Assembly: GCF_000005505.3 (NCBI RefSeq)
Contig: NC_016133.3
Span: forward strand, 42,063,237-42,127,236
Direction: 5' to 3'
Origin: Brachypodium distachyon
Taxonomy: Eukaryota; Streptophyta; Magnoliopsida; Poales; Poaceae
Length of the DNA: 64,000 bases
Within the stretch, counting starts at the first letter, position 1. Each line of letters starts with the position of its first letter. This document shows positions 22,176 through 33,929 of this stretch, piece by piece. Position numbers and translations under genes: made by a program. The notes under the pieces were generated by a model. It was not told the DNA's origin and did not search any database. It was given only the letters and a program-made list of their open reading frames with translations.

Positions 22176-23061
22176 TCTGTGAAACCAGCATCAGAGGCCA
22201 CGTGTGCACAATTGTCTTTTCCTCTCTCTCTCTTGTGTTTCAGCTAAGCGGTTGCACGCGCAAATATTTGCTCGCACCAGCAACCAACCATGACACCCCT
22301 TTCTTTGTCTTCGACCCCTGTCACTGGCACGAGGGACCGGCGAGTTGCACACAGATCGTGAGATGCAGGGGTGCAGATGGCTGAATAATTTGTGACAACC
22401 CTAAACCGCCTAGCTGGTCACTGTTTCTTTTCTTCCGCTGGTGCCCACGCAGCACATGGCTGCTTCAAAACGAAACACAGATAAGATGAGATGGATATGA
22501 GATAAGACTGGAGAGAGGGGATATGTAGCTAGGCTAGGCTGTTTGGTGCAGAGTACAGCACAGCCTATGCTGCTCTGCAGATCCCAATGTGTGTCCTAGC
22601 AGTACTATGTGCTGTGCTGCCCGTGCAGTAGCCCTCATGATTCCACAGAGAAGTACTCCTAACTGTCAATTATTAGATCCATCCCAACCGATGACACTAT
22701 ATTCTTACACTGTCCATCTGTTTAACTATAACTACCTAGTAGTTTGTTTGAAAGCATCTAAGTAAGGACAAGGGATTAAGTAATTTTTAAACTTCTTACA
22801 AACACATGCTTAAGAAAATATAACAATTAAAACTGCATGGTGGACACTAATATTTGAAGATTGTTTTAAGGGCAGACAGTTGAGGAGAACACATCAGGCA
22901 CTTATTATTAGAACAAACTTGTGCTGGAGGACAGGCTCTAGCTTTTCGGGTAACAGTCGTCATCAGGAGCAGCTACCTACCTATACCCACCTACCTATCT
23001 ATCTACTCGTAGTCTCATATGCCTCCAGCCCTCCAGTGGTCACTCTCACCAAGAGGAAAAT

Positions 23062-23085
23062 GGGGGGGGGGGGGGGGGGGGGGGG
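23062..23085. repeat. poly-G tract, 24 G
   Basis: Twenty-four uninterrupted G on the plus strand between unrelated sequences. It could form a G-quadruplex; long homopolymers are also a common place for length errors in assemblies. Confidence 0.9.
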
Positions 23086-23661
23086 TCCTAATTTGACACT
23101 CAGATTATGACCAAATGCTTGGCCAGATTATAGGAGTATAACTGAATTAGGGGTAGAGTAAACAAAAGCGTAGCCTGTTTTGTATTCGGTTTGAAACTCA
23201 AGATTTATCAGTTTGGAAGAACATGGACACCTCAAGTTTTCTAAAGGAAACACAAAAGAATAGGGAACCTTCCTACTTGTTTGTCAAAATGAATGGACAC
23301 TGGCAATCAAGGTAACATGGCTCCTGTCTTGTGATGAAGTACTGGTGATTAACTGGACAACCTTTGATGTCATTGCAGCCCTGGACACTCTGATCGACCG
23401 GCAGGCCGGCATCATCTCATGTGGCGTTCAGTTCAATCGCCCAATTATTTTAGCAACAGGAGGGAGGCAGCAGTGACTAAATGACTAGTGCCTAACAAAC
23501 AGATGGAAAAGAGATTCCTTTACTTGGTTGGGGCCTTGGGAGGACGCTTGGGGCATTTCTTTTTGCTGCTCTGATTTGAATAAGACGCGAGGCCTAAAAT
23601 TTGCTGACGGTGGATTACCGACGGGCATCTGCCTGATTAGTGGTGCCCTAGCTCATATACC

Positions 23662-26015
23662 TCACTTCTTCGCCTTGGAGAAGCGGAGGCACCTATACTT
23701 CTCGCCGCTGACCGTGATCTCAAGGGCGCCATCTTGGTTATCCTGGTTCGAAGCAGTTCCCATTAGGACACTCTTTTCTTTCTCTAGATTCTCCCTTTCA
23801 ATTTTCAGTCTTGCCTCTTGGCGTGCAATTTCAGCCTGCAAAAGACCAAGTATAGCATGGCATGTTATATGTCAAGAAAGCATGTATGATGAGCTACAGA
23901 GCAGCAGTGAAACCAAAAGGAAATAGGAGATATCAGAAACCTAAAGGTCCTTGAGCCATGTTGAAAATTTAAGGTTTCGAGTTTCTCTATGGCATACTCC
24001 ACAGGGCGAAAATGTTGTTGGACTACACGCTGCATGGTTTTTGCTCTAACTGGAAAATACCATATTGATTTGCTATTAGTTTGAAAACTTCACCACTAGG
24101 TTTAAACTTTCATCAGTTCAGGATATGATTCAGTTTTGGCTTTTAAGTTATCATCTCGACATACTATCCCCTGGTTGGCCCACAAAGCAATTGTCTATTA
24201 ATAATGATTACAAGATGTCGATGTTTGCCCAACAGACCATACAGATACATAATTGGAGAAGCAGCAAGTAAACAAGCAAGATGATGATATCATATTCAGT
24301 ATTCCATCTGTTTCAAAATAGATGTCCTTTTACTCGCTCCAAGTTTTCTAAAAATACTTGTGTTGCAAAACTTTGGCTTTCAGTGCAGTTTTAGTCATGT
24401 TATTATTTTGCATTTCATCAATGTCATGAAAAGACAGCTAATTACTCATGTGCTGGCCTGCATGTTTCTATTTTTTTAATTGATCTGCTGTGATGCTTGC
24501 TAAGCTAATTAACTCCTCTGCCTCCAAAGTGGAAATGACTGAAAGACCATATTGGCATTTCACTTACACCTTAATTATTGTCTGAACTCAAAGGAAATCC
24601 ATATCGAAATGGAGTATAGTTAAGTAATCAACTTAGGAATATTTGAACCTTACGTTGGCATTTACCAGTTACCATGGAAATGTACCATTCAAAATAATAA
24701 CAATAAGGAAAAATGGATAACACAATTATGTAATGTGGCTGTTCAATCTAGCTTTTTAGTTAAATGATTAACTAGCCCAGGTTCACAAACAAAGCATACC
24801 AGCCGTTAGGGTGCACAAGTCTATGAGATTATGTGCCCAAAATGGGATCCCTGTAGCCCTAGCTAGGGTACACATATTTGTTCCCACTTTCCCACCTCCC
24901 TCCAGCTTGTCACCTCTACGTCTCTACCAGTCCCACACTCCCAGTACACAAAGGAGGTGCTTCCTATTTTAGATTTTCATTTTCTTGTCTAGTGTCATCT
25001 TACAATATGGGATACTTGGTATTGACGAAACCAGGACCATATATATATGCACTTTTCTTTTGGCTAGAAATTCATTTTTGTTCTTCAGTCTAAATTTTCT
25101 TCTGCTTTCCCTAGAAGAATTTCACCAAGACTCAGCTACCACACTTCAATCGATCAGGTGTATAATTTCTACACTATGTTTTTTTTGCGAGGAATTTTTT
25201 TTCCAAGGAAATTTCTATACTACGTAACCATAATTACAGTAATAAGGTTGGATAATACTCCCTCTGTTCCATAAAGGTTGGCACGGATTTGAGGGAGTAC
25301 GAAGTACCAAGGTGTAGCATTCCCTTTTCTGGTGCATGTACAATAAATCATGACATGTCGTGCTTAAGAACTAAAGATTACCAGTCTGATATGCTTTATT
25401 CTAATCACTTAAGACCATATAAGGACCAAAGTTTCTCAGACATTGTTTCAGAACCAATTTCTCAGACATTTCTAGTTACATTCTTATCTTCACCTGTCAG
25501 TCTCCTTTATATGGTTGACTATATTCTCTATAGAACTGAACGGGGCCAGCCAGCTTTATTCCCCTGATGCCTCGTGAATGCTACAGTCTAAACGCAAGGA
25601 ATAATCCCTTGGAAGTACAATGTACTTCTTCAGCATCACAACAAACTGATTCCTTTTTCTTTTTTTCTCTTTTGGTGGAGAACAGGATCACAAGAAACAG
25701 AAGGACATTGTTACCAACTAATCAAGAAATACTCACATTTCAAGCGAGAATTCGTGAGAGTACCAGCAGATGCTGATCAGGGTGACGGGAGGCAGGAATT
25801 AAAATAGAAACGGATTGGGTTAGGGGATTCGTTACCTCGCGGCGGGAGAGCTCGGCCTTCCACGCGGCCTCCCGCTCGGCTACCTCGCGCTCGCGCTCCT
25901 CGATGTAGCTCTGCATCTCGCGCTCCTTCATGACGCGGTCCTGGATGTCCGCGTCCAGCGCCTCCTTGAGCTCCTTCACGAACCTGTCCACCACCGCCTT
26001 TATCCGCACCGACAT
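23662..26015 (-). CDS. small coiled-coil protein, unknown function (117 aa)
   Basis: Two exons on the minus strand: 26015-25836 and 23835-23662. The donor GAG|GTAACG and acceptor TTTTGCAG are canonical, and the junction is in phase 0. The start ATG at 26015 (MSVRIKAVVDRF) is the first real ATG of the frame; codons upstream contain no ATG in frame. About residues 12-80 form one long charged helix (KELKEALDADIQDRVMKERE, EEREREVAEREAAWKAEL) predicted to be a coiled coil. The C-terminus is QDGALEITVSGEKYRCLRFS, ending in KAKK. The clean splice, the coding character of both exons and the helix argue for a genuine gene. I cannot name a family. The 2-kb intron carries Stowaway-type fragments near 24300 and 25257. 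A short upstream open frame (MVRGGRR) starts at 26091. Confidence 0.8.
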
Positions 26016-26519
26016 TTTGCCGCGCCTCGCCTCCCCCGCGGACCTCTTTGCTATATCGGCGCCGCGGTCACCGGCGGCCTCCACGGACCATGGCTTCTTC
26101 TAGGGCTTGCAGGAAGAGGACGCCGGAATTCTCCAGGGCGCGTTTTCCTTTCCTGGTCCTGTTCTGTTTCGGCGTTTGCGTGGATGAGGCGGATCGCGGA
26201 TGGGCAGCGGAGGAGGGTATTAGCCCAGTGGGCCTCTTTATTCACTTTGCCTTTCTCTTTCTCCTTTTCTTTTCTTGCTTTCCACCCCTCTTTTTTTTAT
26301 TTTGCCCTTGTTCTTTTGACTGCTATATACGCATATACTCTTACTGAGTCTCCGAAAACAAAACAAAATATCCAAAAACAAGTGCCATACTTTTACTCTT
26401 TTTCCAAAAAATACCAGTGTACATGTGGCAAATTTAGCAGCGCATGCTCCATGTGCTCCTCCTTTTTAGAGAACAGGCAGGCGTCCAAGGCCAGGACATA
26501 TATGCGCGTCATCTAGTGA
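26016..26519. other. upstream flank of the coiled-coil gene
   Basis: Contains the 5' flank of the gene at 26015 and T-rich sequence (26240-26320). No gene recognised. Confidence 0.4.
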
Positions 26520-26883
26520 CCAAACGGGGGGCAGTCATAAGCAAAGCGCCACAGATCATCTTGCCCGGTGCCTTGATGGCCCACAGAGAAAGGCCAGGAA
26601 ACAAAAACATCACTTGATCAGCAAGGCTGATCGGTACCTGGAGCACTTGATAGCAACACCATGCTCAAAAATGGAACGGACCAAATCCACATCCCATGAC
26701 AGAGAATTCAGTCTGGCCGCTCGATAGTGGCACAAGAGGACGACGCAGGCTCGGAGTAATGCCAGGAATCCAGTTGTCCAACAGGATTTTCATCGTCAAG
26801 CCATTGCCAATACTCAACCGGACTCCTTTCTGCTCCAAACTCTTACAAACAGGATGTTTCTCCAAGTATAAGATGAAGATCAA
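26520..26883 (-). pseudogene. fragment of LINE-type reverse transcriptase ORF
   Basis: The minus frame near 26665-26883 reads GVRLSIGNGLTMKILLDNWI followed by PGITPSLRRP. That matches the G-x-R-x-x-I-G-N/D-G-x-x-x-x-x-W-x-D-x-W-I-P motif found after the RT domain in plant LINEs and LINE-derived sequences. Further along, a shifted frame gives DVFVSWPFSVG, similar to the segment that usually follows. Frame breaks show it is dead. It lies directly downstream of the PPR gene and may be part of its 3' UTR region. Confidence 0.5.
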
Positions 26884-26999
26884 GGGTGCGGAGCGTCTCA
26901 GAATCTACAAGTTGTTATCAGCCACAAAGAAAATGCCGTCGGGACTTCTAATCAAGCCACTAGTCGCAACAGGAGCCTCGGCAATGTGTATCATCATGT

Positions 27000-28928
27000 C
27001 TACCAGTAGTCGCCACATGAGCAAACTCCATGCTGGAAATGGTGGAACCGAACCGGGTCTCTGATGATGATCGCCTTGCCTTCAGTCTTGGAGACGAGCT
27101 TCGCAAATGCGTGGCAGTCGCCACAGATTCTGAGGTTCTTCATGATCCTAACAGGCTTCCCCTCCATTGAATTCATTGTTCCAAACGCAATGGCCAACTT
27201 CTCGCTGTGATATTTCAGCAGATCTTCTTTCTGCTCAGTCCCAAGATCCTGCAGCACAAATTCTGTCTGGGGAACATAACCGAGGTCTTTGGCCCGCCTG
27301 ATCAGTCGGTTCAGTTCCTGAACTATACGATCTGAGCATGGGTGTGACAACTCGCCAGCAATGAACACATGGACCAGTTTCCCCAGCTCGATCCAGCTTC
27401 GCCCAGGCTCTTTCTTGACCCCTTGGTCTCTCATCGTCTTCCATGACTTCTCAGCATTTGACCATTGTCGCAAATCAGCATATATATTTGACAACAATAT
27501 GCGGGCACCTTGATCTTCAGGCTCCAGTTTCAGGATCTCTGTTGCTGCATATGACGCAAGGGTGGCATTTTTGTGCATCCTACACGCCCCAAGAAGAGTT
27601 CTCCATATGACCGAGTCTGGCTCAAATTTCATCTCACCAATGAATTTCATAGCCTCATCGAGCTTACCTGCCCGACCGAGGAGATCGACCATGCAGTTGC
27701 AGTGTTCTCTCTCAGGTTGAATGCCAAAGAGTTTGTCCATCGACCTAAAGTAATGCCAACCATCTTCCACCAAACCGGCATGACTGCATGCAAATAGAAC
27801 TCCAACCATCGTTATGTTGTTCGGTGTAGGTCCTTCAGCTTTCATCAAGTCAAAAACCTTCAATGCCTCAACGCTTCTCCCATTCTGCGCCAAACCAGAG
27901 ATCATGGTGCTCCACGAGATGACATCCCTATCATGCATTCTGCTGAACAAGGCGTCTGCATCCAGCAAGCACCCACATTTGCAGTACATGTCCAGAAGTG
28001 CATTGTGCAGAATCAAGTCCCTGTCATACTTGAGCACATGAGCATGGACCTGCCTCCCCACCTCGAGCATGACCATCCCAGTGCACGCCCTGAGTACACT
28101 GGTTAAAGTACCTTGGTTCGCCAAGAACCCAGACTCCTTCATCCTCATGAACAATTCCATCGCCCCAACACCGTCACCGCTCTGTGCAAATCCCGCGATG
28201 ATCGAATTCCACACGACCAAATCGCAGGTGACCATCTCGTCAAAAACTCCGCGCCCGCTGTCCAAATCCCCAAGCTTCATATACGCATCAATCAAGGAGC
28301 TACGCACAAACACGTCAGAATCCAGCCCGACCTTAATGATGTCCGCGTGCATGGCTGCGAGCACCCCTGGCGTGCCGCAAGCGCCCAGGACGCTCGAGAA
28401 CGTGTAACTGTTGGCAGCCACTCCGTCCCTCCGCATCTCCACGAGAAACCTCAGCGCCTCCTTCTTCCTCCCAGGGGCATTCGCCAGCGCCGCGACGACG
28501 GTTGTCCACGAGACGACGTTCCTCTGGGGCATTCCGCCGAACAGCTCGAGCGCGTCGTCGAGCATGCCGAACTTGGCGTACATGGAGACCAGGGAGTTGG
28601 AGACGAAGAGGCTGCCGTGGGTCGCTCCTCCGCCTCCATGGGCGCAAAGGGATACGTGGCGGTGGATGGCGCGGCCGTCGCCGACCGTACCGTGGCGGAC
28701 GCAGAGCTTGATGAGGCGGCAGAGGGAGACCGGGTCCGCGCGGACGCCGGCCGCGGCGATGTCCGGGAGCAGCGCGAGCGCGGCGGTGAAGGGGCCATCG
28801 AGGCAGAGGCGGGAGAAGATGGAGACGAGAGGGTGTGGGTGGGAATGGGAGCCGGAGTGGAGGCGGCGGCGACTCCGACGATCTGCGGTGAGACGCTTGC
28901 GAAGGAGATGTTTGAGCAGCGATTTCAT
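27000..28928 (-). CDS. DYW-type pentatricopeptide repeat protein, 642 aa, organelle RNA editing
   Basis: A single-exon gene of 642 codons. The Arg-rich N-terminus (KSLLKHLLRKRLTADRRSRR) looks like a mitochondrial or plastid targeting peptide. About a dozen P/L/S-type PPR motifs follow (e.g. NSLVSMYAKFGMLDDALELF, SSLIDAYMKLGDLDSGRGVF, NALLDMYCKCGCLLDADALF), then E and E+ regions and a full DYW domain ending in CSCGDYW. The cytidine-deaminase zinc signature is intact: H574-x-E576 (YHSEKLAIAFG) and C602-x-x-C605 (CGDC). Such proteins bind one or few organelle transcripts and convert C to U. The overall organisation and C-terminal sequence recall Arabidopsis At2g03880 (REME1, mitochondrial), but orthology is not proven here. 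Confidence 0.93.
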   Translation of the reverse strand: MKSLLKHLLRKRLTADRRSRRRLHSGSHSHPHPLVSIFSRLCLDGPFTAALALLPDIAAAGVRADPVSLCRLIKLCVRHGTVGDGRAIHRHVSLCAHGGGGATHGSLFVSNSLVSMYAKFGMLDDALELFGGMPQRNVVSWTTVVAALANAPGRKKEALRFLVEMRRDGVAANSYTFSSVLGACGTPGVLAAMHADIIKVGLDSDVFVRSSLIDAYMKLGDLDSGRGVFDEMVTCDLVVWNSIIAGFAQSGDGVGAMELFMRMKESGFLANQGTLTSVLRACTGMVMLEVGRQVHAHVLKYDRDLILHNALLDMYCKCGCLLDADALFSRMHDRDVISWSTMISGLAQNGRSVEALKVFDLMKAEGPTPNNITMVGVLFACSHAGLVEDGWHYFRSMDKLFGIQPEREHCNCMVDLLGRAGKLDEAMKFIGEMKFEPDSVIWRTLLGACRMHKNATLASYAATEILKLEPEDQGARILLSNIYADLRQWSNAEKSWKTMRDQGVKKEPGRSWIELGKLVHVFIAGELSHPCSDRIVQELNRLIRRAKDLGYVPQTEFVLQDLGTEQKEDLLKYHSEKLAIAFGTMNSMEGKPVRIMKNLRICGDCHAFAKLVSKTEGKAIIIRDPVRFHHFQHGVCSCGDYW

Positions 28929-29523
28929 GGACGGCTAGAGCTGTTTCGGTCGTGCGCAAGAGAAATACAACGAACACATTTGATCCAGACGGCCAAACAT
29001 TTAAAAACAAACTCATTCTCTGATCCAAAAACAAGCGATAAACAAATCTTGTCAAAGTTGAGAAATTTAGTTATAAGAACCGAGGCACGTTTGGATCGCA
29101 TTTCTCCTCTGAAATTCATGTTTCAGATTAGGCCGGAAACTTCAGCTAGTTTCAGATAAACATTAGCTAATAAGATCCAAGCTTCAAGACATATCACAGC
29201 ACATACAGCAGGTAAAAACAGAGACATTGCCACAAAGGTTTATACAGCAGTGACGCATGAGGCAGCAGAAGTAACGTCAATTACGCCGAGACTAGAGATG
29301 CAATACCATCACTTACGGAAGTATGATATGCTGAGGAACTATACAGATGCAGTATCATCAATTATTTTAGGTCAGATTATTAGAAATGTACATGGATCGT
29401 GTTTGCCGTGTTGCTCCCGTCCCAGGAGCAGAAACGAAGCATTCGTTTTGACGGATCATGCTTCTGAACTCCACAGCAAGAGCCGAGAGGTACACCACCA
29501 TGGCAGGAAAGGGTCATCTTTTC
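28929..29523. other. short intergenic space between PPR and ACY1 genes
   Basis: Holds the 5' flank of the PPR gene (28929 onward) and the 3' UTR of ACY1, which ends at 29524. Both genes point left. Nothing else recognised. Confidence 0.5.
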
Positions 29524-32500
29524 TCACAGCTCTGCCCTGGACTCCTCATCGACTTCGTCACCTTTGTGGGTAGCCAGTGCCTTGATGATGGACTTGTATA
29601 TCTCAATTCCTTTGAGGTACTCATCTTTGCTCAGGAACTGCAAGACATGCGCAAATGATAATCGTTAAGAATATTGGTGTTTTCTTGTGTATAAAAGAAA
29701 AGTGGCATGGCCAATTGACCTTGCTATTTCAGATTTTGTTTCAGTTGCCAGGCACTATATGTGCACGTTGATGTTTCTGGTTCTATAGTTATGGCTAAAT
29801 AATATTTCAGTAACTCAATGACTTGTGTATTAACTGGAGCACAGTGACGCAAACCTCGTTATGATCATGGAGCAGTATTGGTGTGTTTGCCATAGGAGAA
29901 AAACCGAATGCTGGTATTCCAATTTGGCGGAAGTAACGAGCATCAGTAGACGCCGGAAATATCTCCGGCTTACTAAGTTTGCCACCAGCTCTCTTTACAG
30001 CTTCTTCAAACACAGGCCACCATGGGTTTGAACTGTCAGCAAGTGTCATGGCTGGCTTCCCAAAGTTGTCAAAGACAGTGCCCTTCTGTTTAAACTGTCA
30101 AATAGACATCCAGAAGAAACATGATTAGGGACTTCTTTGAGCTTCAAGCAACAAAGGTCAAACATGTATTACTCGCAAGCTTGCAGCATTCAAAATAAAA
30201 GGGAAATCTCAGCTGAAATGTTCCTTTGTTGTTTTGCTCATCAAAACGTAACACTAATATGTTAGTCCACACCCCTTGATTAAATAATGTTCGTTCTTGG
30301 CGAATTTTCTGCAATGCATTGTCTTTTCACATTATCTATTGTAGGCACAAACTAAACTAGATTTAGTTATACTTCAGTGACCAGATCAAATATTCATGAC
30401 TTAAGTCTTTTAACACACTAGCTAGATAGTAAAAGTAACAGCCTCAACCTAAGCACCCAAAAAATGTCGCAAATACAAACTAACATGCAAACCTCAATAA
30501 TTACCTCAACCCTTCAACTGAATGAAGAGTTGCAAGAAAATGATACTTCTTCAATTGTTCTGAAAATCTAGTTGCCTTAAACAGTAAACTTGTCAAGTTA
30601 ATTGTGTCTAATTTAACTAAAAGGTAACTCCAAAGGTTTCTTGCCTTTCTACCCAAAAGAACTCAAAAGGTTTACAGCCCGGAAAAACAATGTCAACTTA
30701 AACCTTTGCAGATGGGCTATCCACCATGACGGAAGACCAAAATGCAACAAACATCATAGACGGATGCAAGATGTCTAAAACAAAGATTGTAAGGTAATAT
30801 GTTCATATTGCATAAGTATTTGCCCTATCAAGAATGTCATACCTCGAAGGTCAAGTTGCGTGAAGAAGGTGCCCATTCTTCAGCAAGACGCCTCTCCAGT
30901 GCTTCAATATGAACATTAGGAGGCATTCTGATGTCAATACCTATCTCTGCTTCAGATGGTTGTAGATTCATGACAAAACCCTGAGAGAATAGCGAAGATA
31001 AACTAATTAATTGGAAACATCAGTCAATCAAGGTGAATTGGATGAAGTATTCTCATTTCTACATACTCTATGTGAGCAAGATAAAAATAATCTGCAATTG
31101 ATCCAGGAATTGACAGTACAAAAGAGCATCAGAGAGATAATGATGATTGTGAACTCAATGGTGTATTTCTGAAAAAATGAACTTTGAGAGCTGAGTACAA
31201 TTCTGTGACTCCATGAATGGGCAGAACAAAAAAAGAAAATCAATTCTATGACTCCATGAATGGGCAGAACAAAAAAGTATCAGGTGAATTACTGATGATA
31301 TTTCTAAAAAAAAAACTTCCGATGTAATGTTACTAAACAACACCAACTGGGAAGAAAATAGCTTAGTTGTTGAATTACAATGCTGATGAAAATAACGAAG
31401 GTATTCCCAAGCATATGGTCCTCTGTTTTTAGCAGGTGGGTAATTCCTTTATTGCTTACCTCAGCTACAGCCTACAGGTAGAAACTAACCTTGTCTGGAA
31501 TTCTTAGGCGTGAAAAATTAAACTAAATCAATGCAAAACAGATATTTGAGCATGGATCCTAGTGTTCAATTCTAACGAATACCAAATATGAAACCTATGC
31601 ATTGTATCTTCTTAAAAATGGATTTAAAAAGATGAGATAGGCTAATCAACAAAGGGACATCAAATTAGCAATAAGTGAGGAATCAGGAGCTACTGATATT
31701 TTCTGATGGGATTTTCTTCCAAAAAAATATCTTTAGTAAATATTTTCTGACAGGATCTAGTAAAAGATCAAGCAGCAACTCCAATTACAAGCTACATTGT
31801 AAACAGGAAACTTGAATCAACTAACCGTCGGAGTCGGCGTACCAGCCTTCAAGTATGCAAAATTCACTGATACAACATCCCCTTCAGATTTCTCTCCGGA
31901 CTTAACTAAATCAAATTGAGATGTCCTGAACCTCCGGATAGCCTCCACGCTCTTCATCAAATTTTCCATTGCACTACCATCATACAGCTTTGCACCATGC
32001 CCTGGTGCACCCTTTGCTTTAATAATGAGCCACCAAGGGCTACGCTCTGCATAGAACACCCGATACTCCTCCCCAGGGGATGCAAGTCCCTCATCAAGAA
32101 CCAATCCTACATTCATCTCTTTGAATTCCTTTGATGTGACAAATAGTTCAACACCCTCATGTCCACCAATCTCCTCATCAGGGACAAATGTTATGTAGAT
32201 ATTCCGATCAGGGACAAATCCCGCATCACGGAGACGTCGGATGGCTTCAAGGTATTGCATCCCCACACACTTCATGTCCTACATTCATGGGCGACAGCAA
32301 AAATCGTATCTCTTAGATAAGATAAACACATAGACGTAATACCATATTACACAGCATTGTACTAGCTTCTAGCAGTTTTCACTTTTCAGAAAGAATATAC
32401 CCTAGAAGGTCAACAAAGGATCATGGATTTCCAACCACAAATCTAAATCTAGCTAGATACTAGTATTAGACAACAAAGGAGAAACGATAATTTTAAGTTG

Positions 32501-33376
32501 TTCCGGAAAAGGACAATTGGGGACAAGAGACGTGCATATACAACCATAGGTGGTGGCTTTCATATATTTCAGGTAATAGCGGTTGCATCCGAACCAAGTG
32601 CACAGACAGGGACACGATGGCACATGAAGTATAGATCTCTACACTTCTACAGCAGGAATGAATCTAGACACAACTCGCAAGTTCCGAAACAGCATCCATA
32701 GAGAACATCTGTGAGCAAATTCAGTCATAAAATTCACTTATCTGACACATGAGAGATCACGAATCATAACTAGAAAGATGCATAGTTTATTAGATCAAGT
32801 AGAAAGTACTCCAGCTTAGCCATGGATCAAGCAGCCTGGTTGAGTAATAAAACAGTAGTAGAACTGTTGGCAACCAAGAAGCTTCACTGGGATATAACTA
32901 CGTTCGTATGAGGCTACAGCCTACAGCTATAACGATTATACGCAAATCACAGGAAACGAGTCTAAATTGTTAAGCGATCTTGCCTGGGAGCCGCGGGCGT
33001 AGATGCGGCCAGATGCCTCGTCGAGAGCGGCGGAGAATGGGGCGTGCTCCCACTTCTTCGGCTCCGAAGGCACAACGTCGGTGTGGGAATTGAGAAGTAT
33101 CGAAGGGAGAGAGGGCCGCCGGCCGAGCCACCGGAGCACCAGCAGGGGCTTGCCGGCGGCGGGCTCGAGCGTCCGCGCCTCGAGCCCCGCGGCTGCCGCC
33201 TGGTCGCGGAGGAAGGCCACCGCCGCGGCGTAGTCCGGCGCTGGCTGCGCCGTGTCGATGCGGAGGTACTCCTGGAACCGGGACACCGCGTCCGACGGCG
33301 CCGGCGAGGCGGCCGCGGCCGCGGCGGCGGAGAGGAGGAGGAGGAGCGGGAGGAGAGTCCCGGTGAATCCCGCCAT
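29524..33376 (-). CDS. ACY1: aminoacylase-1 (N-acyl-L-amino-acid amidohydrolase), 445 aa
   Basis: Five exons on the minus strand: 33376-32984, 32278-31826, 30980-30843, 30094-29855 and 29637-29524, all joined in phase 0. The enzyme hydrolyses N-acyl-L-amino acids to the free amino acid (M20 metallopeptidase family, two zinc ions). Seen in the translation: an N-terminal hydrophobic signal-like segment (LLPLLLLLSAAAAAAAS), the metal-site motif NSHTDVVP (H98, D100), ARGSQD (bridging Asp 132), the catalytic pair DEEIGGHE (E166, E167), the dimerisation-type lid with GAPGHGAKLYDGSAMENLM, and the C-terminal HDHNE. Length agrees with plant ACY1. The signal segment suggests entry to the secretory pathway. 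The first intron begins with GC (CAG|GCAAGA); the other three are GT-AG. The exon junction rebuilds RGSQ-DMKCVG, which is family consensus, so the GC donor is credible. Confidence 0.93.
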
Positions 33377-33929
33377 GAGGGACGCGCCCGCGTCGAGGCT
33401 TTTGCTCCGGCCTACTGGCGAGGCGAGCGCGATGAGAGAGCTGCGGGGTGGGAGGTTCGCGACGATGTGCTGGGAGAGCGGCGGAGACGGGTTTGGACTT
33501 CGGAGTTGTTGCGGTGAGCCACTGGTGGTGGCCTGGTGGGAAGGGGAATCCTTTCACCTTTTTTTTGGTTTTGATAATTGTGAGTAATTGACGACTCCCT
33601 TCCAAAAAAAGAGTAATTGGCGACTGACGTGGAAACAGGTGAATCGGATTCTATGCCATTGTGCCAACGTAAAAAAAAACAAGAAGTGAGAATCGAACCA
33701 GAAATAAGAATTCTATCCAAGAAACCTTTTTTTTCCTTCAAGAATGCGTGCTTTATTGATCGTGTTGAAAAGTATGGCAAATATTACAAATACCAAATTA
33801 GTATTATTATTTCCATAATAAAATATGTTTTCATGTTGTATTTATTTGGTATTGTAAATATTAAATGTTGATCATTTAAATATAAACATAGTCAAACATT
33901 TTTAAGTTTAACTGAGAACATATCTAAAT
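33377..33929. other. ACY1 upstream region
   Basis: GC-rich 5' flank of ACY1 to about 33540, then AT-rich sequence. The open frames here are antisense or frame shadows. No gene recognised. Confidence 0.4.

Larger units (their letters stand above)
20220..23661. other. intergenic, promoter side of PIRL, MITE-bearing
   Basis: 20220-20600 is CT-rich (CTCTCTCTG, CCCCTC) and probably contains the PIRL 5' UTR and promoter. Further out lie two Stowaway-like MITEs, a CTAC/CTAT-rich microsatellite near 22976-23005 and the poly-G tract. No other gene recognised. Confidence 0.5.

Noticed and set aside
24300..25320. Complete MITEs in the intron of the coiled-coil gene (near 24300 and 25257)
   Set aside because: Only one Stowaway-like end is recognisable at 24300 (CTGTTTCAAAATAGATGTCC). 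The 25257 site is a short fragment without a proper interior, so I mention them only as fragments.
26016..26084. N-terminal extension of the coiled-coil protein upstream of 26015
   Set aside because: The frame is open, but its first possible start is GTG; the first true in-frame ATG is at 26015.
28113..29159. 348-codon plus-strand open frame
   Set aside because: Antisense shadow of the PPR N-terminal half and its upstream region; no recognisable protein.
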